This document shows, piece after piece, positions 60,089 through 64,000 of a stretch of 64,000 nt of DNA. The position numbers were made by a program, and so were the translations under genes. Below the pieces are notes generated by a model, which saw only the letters and a list, made by a program, of their open reading frames with translations, was not told where the DNA came from and did no database searches. This stretch comes from Kappaphycus alvarezii (lineage: Eukaryota; Rhodophyta; Florideophyceae; Gigartinales; Solieriaceae). The number at the start of each line of letters is the position of its first letter. The stretch's first letter is position 1. The stretch is from positions 1,240,001 through 1,304,000 of the forward strand of contig NADL03000691.1 of assembly GCA_002205965.3 (NCBI GenBank), written 5' to 3'.

Positions 60089-61930
60089 CTATTCCCCCTC
60101 ATTTCACTGCTAAGGGGGCTGCGGGATTCGATTCCGCTGTTGAAGCTACACTGCGAGGGTTGATGGGCGGGGTTTTGGACAGCAATACTTTTCGGGAATT
60201 GCAACTCCCTGTGGCGCCCTTCGGCCCCCTCAAGCCAACTTTTGGCATTGGGCTTCGCTCTGCGAAGCTCACTGCGGCGGCTGCGTTCCTTTCCTCCGTG
60301 TCCCTCACGCGTGCTCTTTGCTCTACCCTTCTGGCTGTGCTACCGAACACTGCTCTTCATTCATACAAATCCGCAGTTCGGGCGCACGACGACTGGAAGG
60401 CACAAGTGGCACCCGAGAAGGTGGTCCATTTCACGGCTATCGACTCAGTGTAGAGCTTTGAGCAGGGGCAACTCGTCCGCCCAGTTGAGGAAAAGGCCTT
60501 TGATGGCATGCCGAAGGGAGATGAGAGGACTGTTGCATTCCGAGCCTCGTTGTCAGTGGAGGGTTGCAAGGACTGGCTGTCATGCCAACCGGCTCCGGGG
60601 TTGGGTACCTACATCCCGGACCGCAATTACAAGACGTGGTTGCAGTTCTATTGCAGGGTGCCACTGTTTCCTCCAGCTTCGAAATGCCACAAAGGGGGAT
60701 ACACGACCCTCATGGATCAGTATGGTGACCACGCGCTATGCTGTGCCTATGGATCCACTCGCGGGTGGCGGCATGACTCGCAGACACGTTTGTTTGCTGC
60801 AGATCTCTCCAAAGCTGCCCGACACACTGTCCTCGAGCCGCCGCAACCCGGCCATGCAGTTCGTCCGGACATCAAGGCGCTTGGAGAGAACGGGGGCACG
60901 GACTATTATGACGTAACCGTTATCCATCCCCTGACCCCGCCCGCCTTCCCTCCTGGTGCGATGCCCACTCAAGCCCCTTAACCATGCTCGCCTGGGCAAG
61001 GACACTCGCTTTGCCGAGTTAATACGTTCCAAGGTCCTCGGCATCGCTTCATTGCCCTTCCACTCTCCACGTTGGTGGGCTGGCACCCTTCCGCTCGGGA
61101 CTTCGCCAACCGGGTTGCGACTCGCATTGCCGCACGGGCAGCCATTCCGATTGCTGATGCGTAGCGAACATTGTTCGCTCGTCACGCGGCGAGACTTGCC
61201 CAGAATAACGCCAGTTGTTTGTTGGAAGGAGTCTTGAGCGACACTTAGGCCGCAACTTGCAATTGTGTATACAGTGTATCCCAGAGAACCTCCGTTCTGA
61301 GAGTATGTACAGTAAGTGGTTACCCTATTTACAATAGTCCTAGTGTGAAAATTGACCAAATATTTTTATCTCTATCCCGGTGTCCCACAGTGATGCTGAA
61401 TTGTGGAAAAATATTTTTCATGGAGGCCCACAATTTATATTTATTGTGAATCATCAAGGAATAATTTTATTTATATACACTGACGATATTTTATGCTGAA
61501 TTCAGTGTGAAATAATTTTTATGTCCTACAGTTGGGTTTTTATATTATACAGGCTATAATTATTGCATTTATGCTACCACAAAAATATTATCTGGATGAT
61601 TGCTTACCTGGAAAATACTGCAATAATATTGCTGAGCCTGAATTATGTCTACAAAATTATTGAACGGCTCACCTGATTTTGTAGCAGGTTCACCCTGGGT
61701 AGAGTATAAGTAGTCTAGGTTGTTAGAAATATTTTTACATCCTTGGGCGATCGAAATATTCCCCTCGATCACATATCATTAAATTTGGTTTTCTATTCAT
61801 TATTCATTCTAGGTCCAATTGCGGCATTTATTTATTTATTCAAGTTGGAACTATTTATTATCATTTGGATCTACCTATCCCAATTATTTTGCACCTAGAG
61901 TGCGATTGCTCTTAGCAGGAAAACTAAGTA
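60089..61930 (+). mobile_element. shortened RT-RLE retroelement with AT-rich tail (unit 3)
   Basis: Same left edge and same missing RT core as unit 2. Includes the uninterrupted GCTGAATTGTGG site (about 61395) where unit 1 has the nested insertion. Confidence 0.75.
60106..61238 (+). pseudogene. restriction-like endonuclease region (unit 3, best copy)
   Basis: One frame runs from 60160 to 60981 with a single TAG at 60451-60453 (CAG in unit 1). It carries, in order, VTL-type post-palm residues, a Cys/His region (CHKGGYTTLMDQYGDHALCC), RPDIK (about 60862-60876) and YYDVTVIHP (about 60904-60930), matching the RPD...DVT core of PD-(D/E)XK retrotransposon nucleases that nick the target DNA. The C-terminal tail (60956-61237) is one base out of frame through a C-run that is shorter in unit 1. 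RT is absent, so a stand-alone nuclease product is possible only in principle. Confidence 0.75.
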
Positions 61931-62456
61931 TCCAACACATTCAAGTAAACCCAATTTACCCAAATTTACCCCTCTCCTGTTATCAAAATGTTGATCCCTC
62001 CGCTGCTGCCCATTGCCTGGATATCGCGTCTCGTGCTGTGGAGACCATGGCGTGGCTCTACGACAGGATAAGGTGGAGCTCTTGCAAGGTCTTTTGCGGG
62101 AAGGGTTACGGATTGCCAAATGCCAGTCTCCTTCGTCCTCGTCTTCCTCTCCGCAATCCTCTGACAAGTTGAACATTGAGATGTTTAAGTGATGAGCGAA
62201 ATTTTGTTTTATCCTGCACAGTAGTGCTTCCAAAACCCCTGGGATACTCTGGGTCACAACGGGGGCGGAATTATGGGGTAATTTTTTTCGTCGTCTGACA
62301 CTTCGACGGGGGGAGTTTAAGCGGATGTTGGAGAGAAGGAAAGGAGAAAACAGAAATGGGTCTGCGCCTCCGTGACCCTGTGATTACAACGACTGGTCAA
62401 GGCAAGCGAGGACGCATGCTATATTAGACGGTACAGCTTGTGCTGCGTGTCTATGT

Positions 62457-62672
62457 ATGAGGACCATTTTGGCTCTCGAGAAGCTTTCCATTGCCCTCTT
62501 GGCGGTATTTGCTGCCAAATCCGAGACAAACGCGTATGCCTCCAGGTGCCATCCTTCCAAATCGGGCCACAGCCGACCATATCATTCAAGCATTACAGCC
62601 CCCCACATTCCTCCCCCTGTAATATGCAGTACAGAGATTATTTACTCCTTATCTAGAGTGCGCACCGACTGA
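62457..62672 (+). CDS. small ORF with signal-peptide-like start (unit 4)
   Basis: Identical translation to 17675-17890; the fourth copy. Confidence 0.25.
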   Translation: MRTILALEKLSIALLAVFAAKSETNAYASRCHPSKSGHSRPYHSSITAPHIPPPVICSTEIIYSLSRVRTD

Positions 62673-64000
62673 ATGACTACTCAGATAAAGAGTGAACTGA
62701 ATGGGCCAAATGGGTCACGTGCAGTGGGCCATTAGGCACTGCACAGAATTATCTGTATATCCGCAGATTTAAGGCAGCAGTTTTATCAGCCCCCCTACGT
62801 AGTGGGGGGAAATGATGTGGCAGTTTACTTCGTCGCCTGACACTTCTAGCGGAAGGGATCTAAACGGATACTACGCAGTCTTCGGAAAATAGCCGCCCTA
62901 CATTCCTAATCAGTGAAGCACCCCAATCCCCCCCCGTTTTAGCAGAGCGAAATCATAGTGTAACGCAACCCAGTTCTGGTGAATACAGTACTGTACAATA
63001 TATTCAGTTATGCAGAACACTGTATTGCCACTCGGGGAGGAAGCTTGAAGACTCGACGAGCAGTGTCTTTTCAGTGATTCTGTCGGGGTTGTGTTGAATT
63101 TGGGGTGGGGCACGGGGGTGCTTATACCGTAACAGATCCTGGCTGAATGGAATTTGTTGTGAGTGACATTTACGGCGAGTAAATTGAGCCGGCCCTGCAA
63201 GGAATGTTATTTAGTGTTACCCATCTGTTGCAACAGATAGAAATTGGCAGCGAGTGCGACTGAATGCATTGGACGGTTGAGAACAGATAAGACGAATACA
63301 GGTTTATATATTTGTACAAGCATCTACATCTGCACCAGTGTATCTCGCGGTACAGTGCTGGACATCGAAATATGCTACGTTGTACATTGCAATTTAGTAT
63401 TTGCTAATCATGAACTTACTGTATGTAGCATGCTGCTTCACGGCTAGCTGGTCAGAAAGGAGTAAAAAGAAAAACCACCGTGCAATAATCTCAGTGACGA
63501 CTTATCGCGCACAATACTCTAGCGGCGTGGATACAGCCGACCACATCTTCCATAAATTAAAACAGCGCAGAATTTCCCCTGGCGAGTAAAGGTAGCCATT
63601 CAAGTAACCATTCATTTGGGTGACAGGAGAACAAAATGGAGCGAATGGACTACCTCAAACGATACGGGGAGGTAGACACTGGATACCATTGACGCCCCTG
63701 TCACGGCAAAAGTAGCATGACAGGACAAAGCCGCCTTGTAACTGGGTACGATAGATCGAATACAGCTCGAAAGAGTGAAAACATCAAAACCTTCCCTCCC
63801 TTTGTGAGGAGACCCAAAGAATACACAGGTCACCTCCAGCCCATTCAGCGCCATGTAGAGATTAAGAGGAAAGGTTTGGGTGTTTTACTCTTGGAAGACG
63901 TATCCGACCAGAGAGATTAGATCAGAGAGATTAATGATGGTTGACAGCAAGGGCGCGGATTCGACAACAAGAAGTTTTCCGTTCGGGGGGCAGAGATTCA
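62673..64000. other. non-coding part of unit 4 to window end
   Basis: Equivalent to 17891-19215, including motif copy 1 near 63873. The window stops about 390 bases before the expected TATA box of the secreted-protein gene. Confidence 0.5.

Larger units (their letters stand above)
48049..61958. repeat. tandem array unit 3 (13.9 kb)
   Basis: Direct copy of unit 2, within about 20 bp of its length. It shares with unit 2 the shortened retroelement and the empty site at the position of the unit 1 nested insertion, so units 2 and 3 are closest relatives. Confidence 0.95.
61959..64000. repeat. tandem array unit 4, cut by window end
   Basis: The first 2.0 kb of a fourth copy, matching the starts of units 1-3. 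It ends just before the secreted-protein gene would occur, so at least one further copy of that gene probably lies beyond the window. Confidence 0.92.

Noticed and set aside
17178-64000. Satellite or rDNA array
   Set aside because: The unit is 13.9 kb and complex, with no rRNA-like sequence recognised. It is better described as a tandem segmental amplification.
1-64000. tRNA, rRNA, snRNA (U2 target of Utopia elements) or CRISPR features
   Set aside because: I looked for conserved words and repeat-spacer patterns and saw none. A dedicated covariance-model scan would be needed to exclude small RNAs.

Overview
The window is eukaryotic, repeat-dominated DNA. It contains no operons, ribosome binding sites, rRNA, tRNA or CRISPR array that I can recognise. 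It does contain Ty1/Copia and Ty3/Gypsy sequences, several non-LTR retrotransposon remnants whose reverse transcriptase (RT) is followed by a restriction-like endonuclease (RLE), TATA boxes, AATAAA signals and one good GTAAGT splice donor. This mixture fits an invertebrate, a fungus or a protist. I cannot name the species. Nearly all coding sequence is decayed; the only complete, repeatedly conserved gene-like unit is a small secreted-protein gene.

Layout. (1) 275-2870 (+): a decayed RT-RLE non-LTR element. (2) 2871-9327: AT-rich DNA with decayed coding patches on both strands (5154-5940 is the clearest) and one plausible exon at 8592-8813. (3) 9328-16995: a Ty3/Gypsy integrase remnant on the minus strand, split by a full-length but frame-broken Copia element (9437-16468, minus strand) that has two LTRs, a polypurine tract and a perfect 5-bp target duplication (CTTCT). 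(4) 17178-64000: a direct tandem array of a roughly 13.9-kb unit. Unit 1 (17178-34160) is about 3.1 kb longer than the others. Units 2 (34161-48048) and 3 (48049-61958) are near standard length, and unit 4 starts at 61959 and runs off the window.

Each full unit reads in the same order: a roughly 3.5-kb GC-richer part with a tiny signal-peptide ORF and the secreted-protein gene (TATA box, ATG, AATAAA) flanked by two pairs of a repeated motif; then about 8 kb of AT-rich DNA carrying long, decayed, protein-like reading frames on the minus strand; a short minus-strand ORF with a very close TATA box; and an RT-RLE retroelement with an AT-rich tail. Unit 1 keeps the RT domain, which units 2 and 3 lack. 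It has also gained a 196-bp insertion in the RLE and a 1156-bp 5'-truncated relative of the retroelement, with a GAATT target duplication. Units 2 and 3 have the matching empty site.

The most interesting unexplained content is the minus-strand reading-frame complex repeated in every unit. It reads like a large protein-coding locus of unknown origin. Its in-frame stops are almost all TAA or TAG, hardly ever TGA, and frameshifts shared by all copies show that it decayed before the array was amplified. Copies of the unit differ from each other mainly by one-base indels, so recent amplification, sequencing error or both must be kept in mind.
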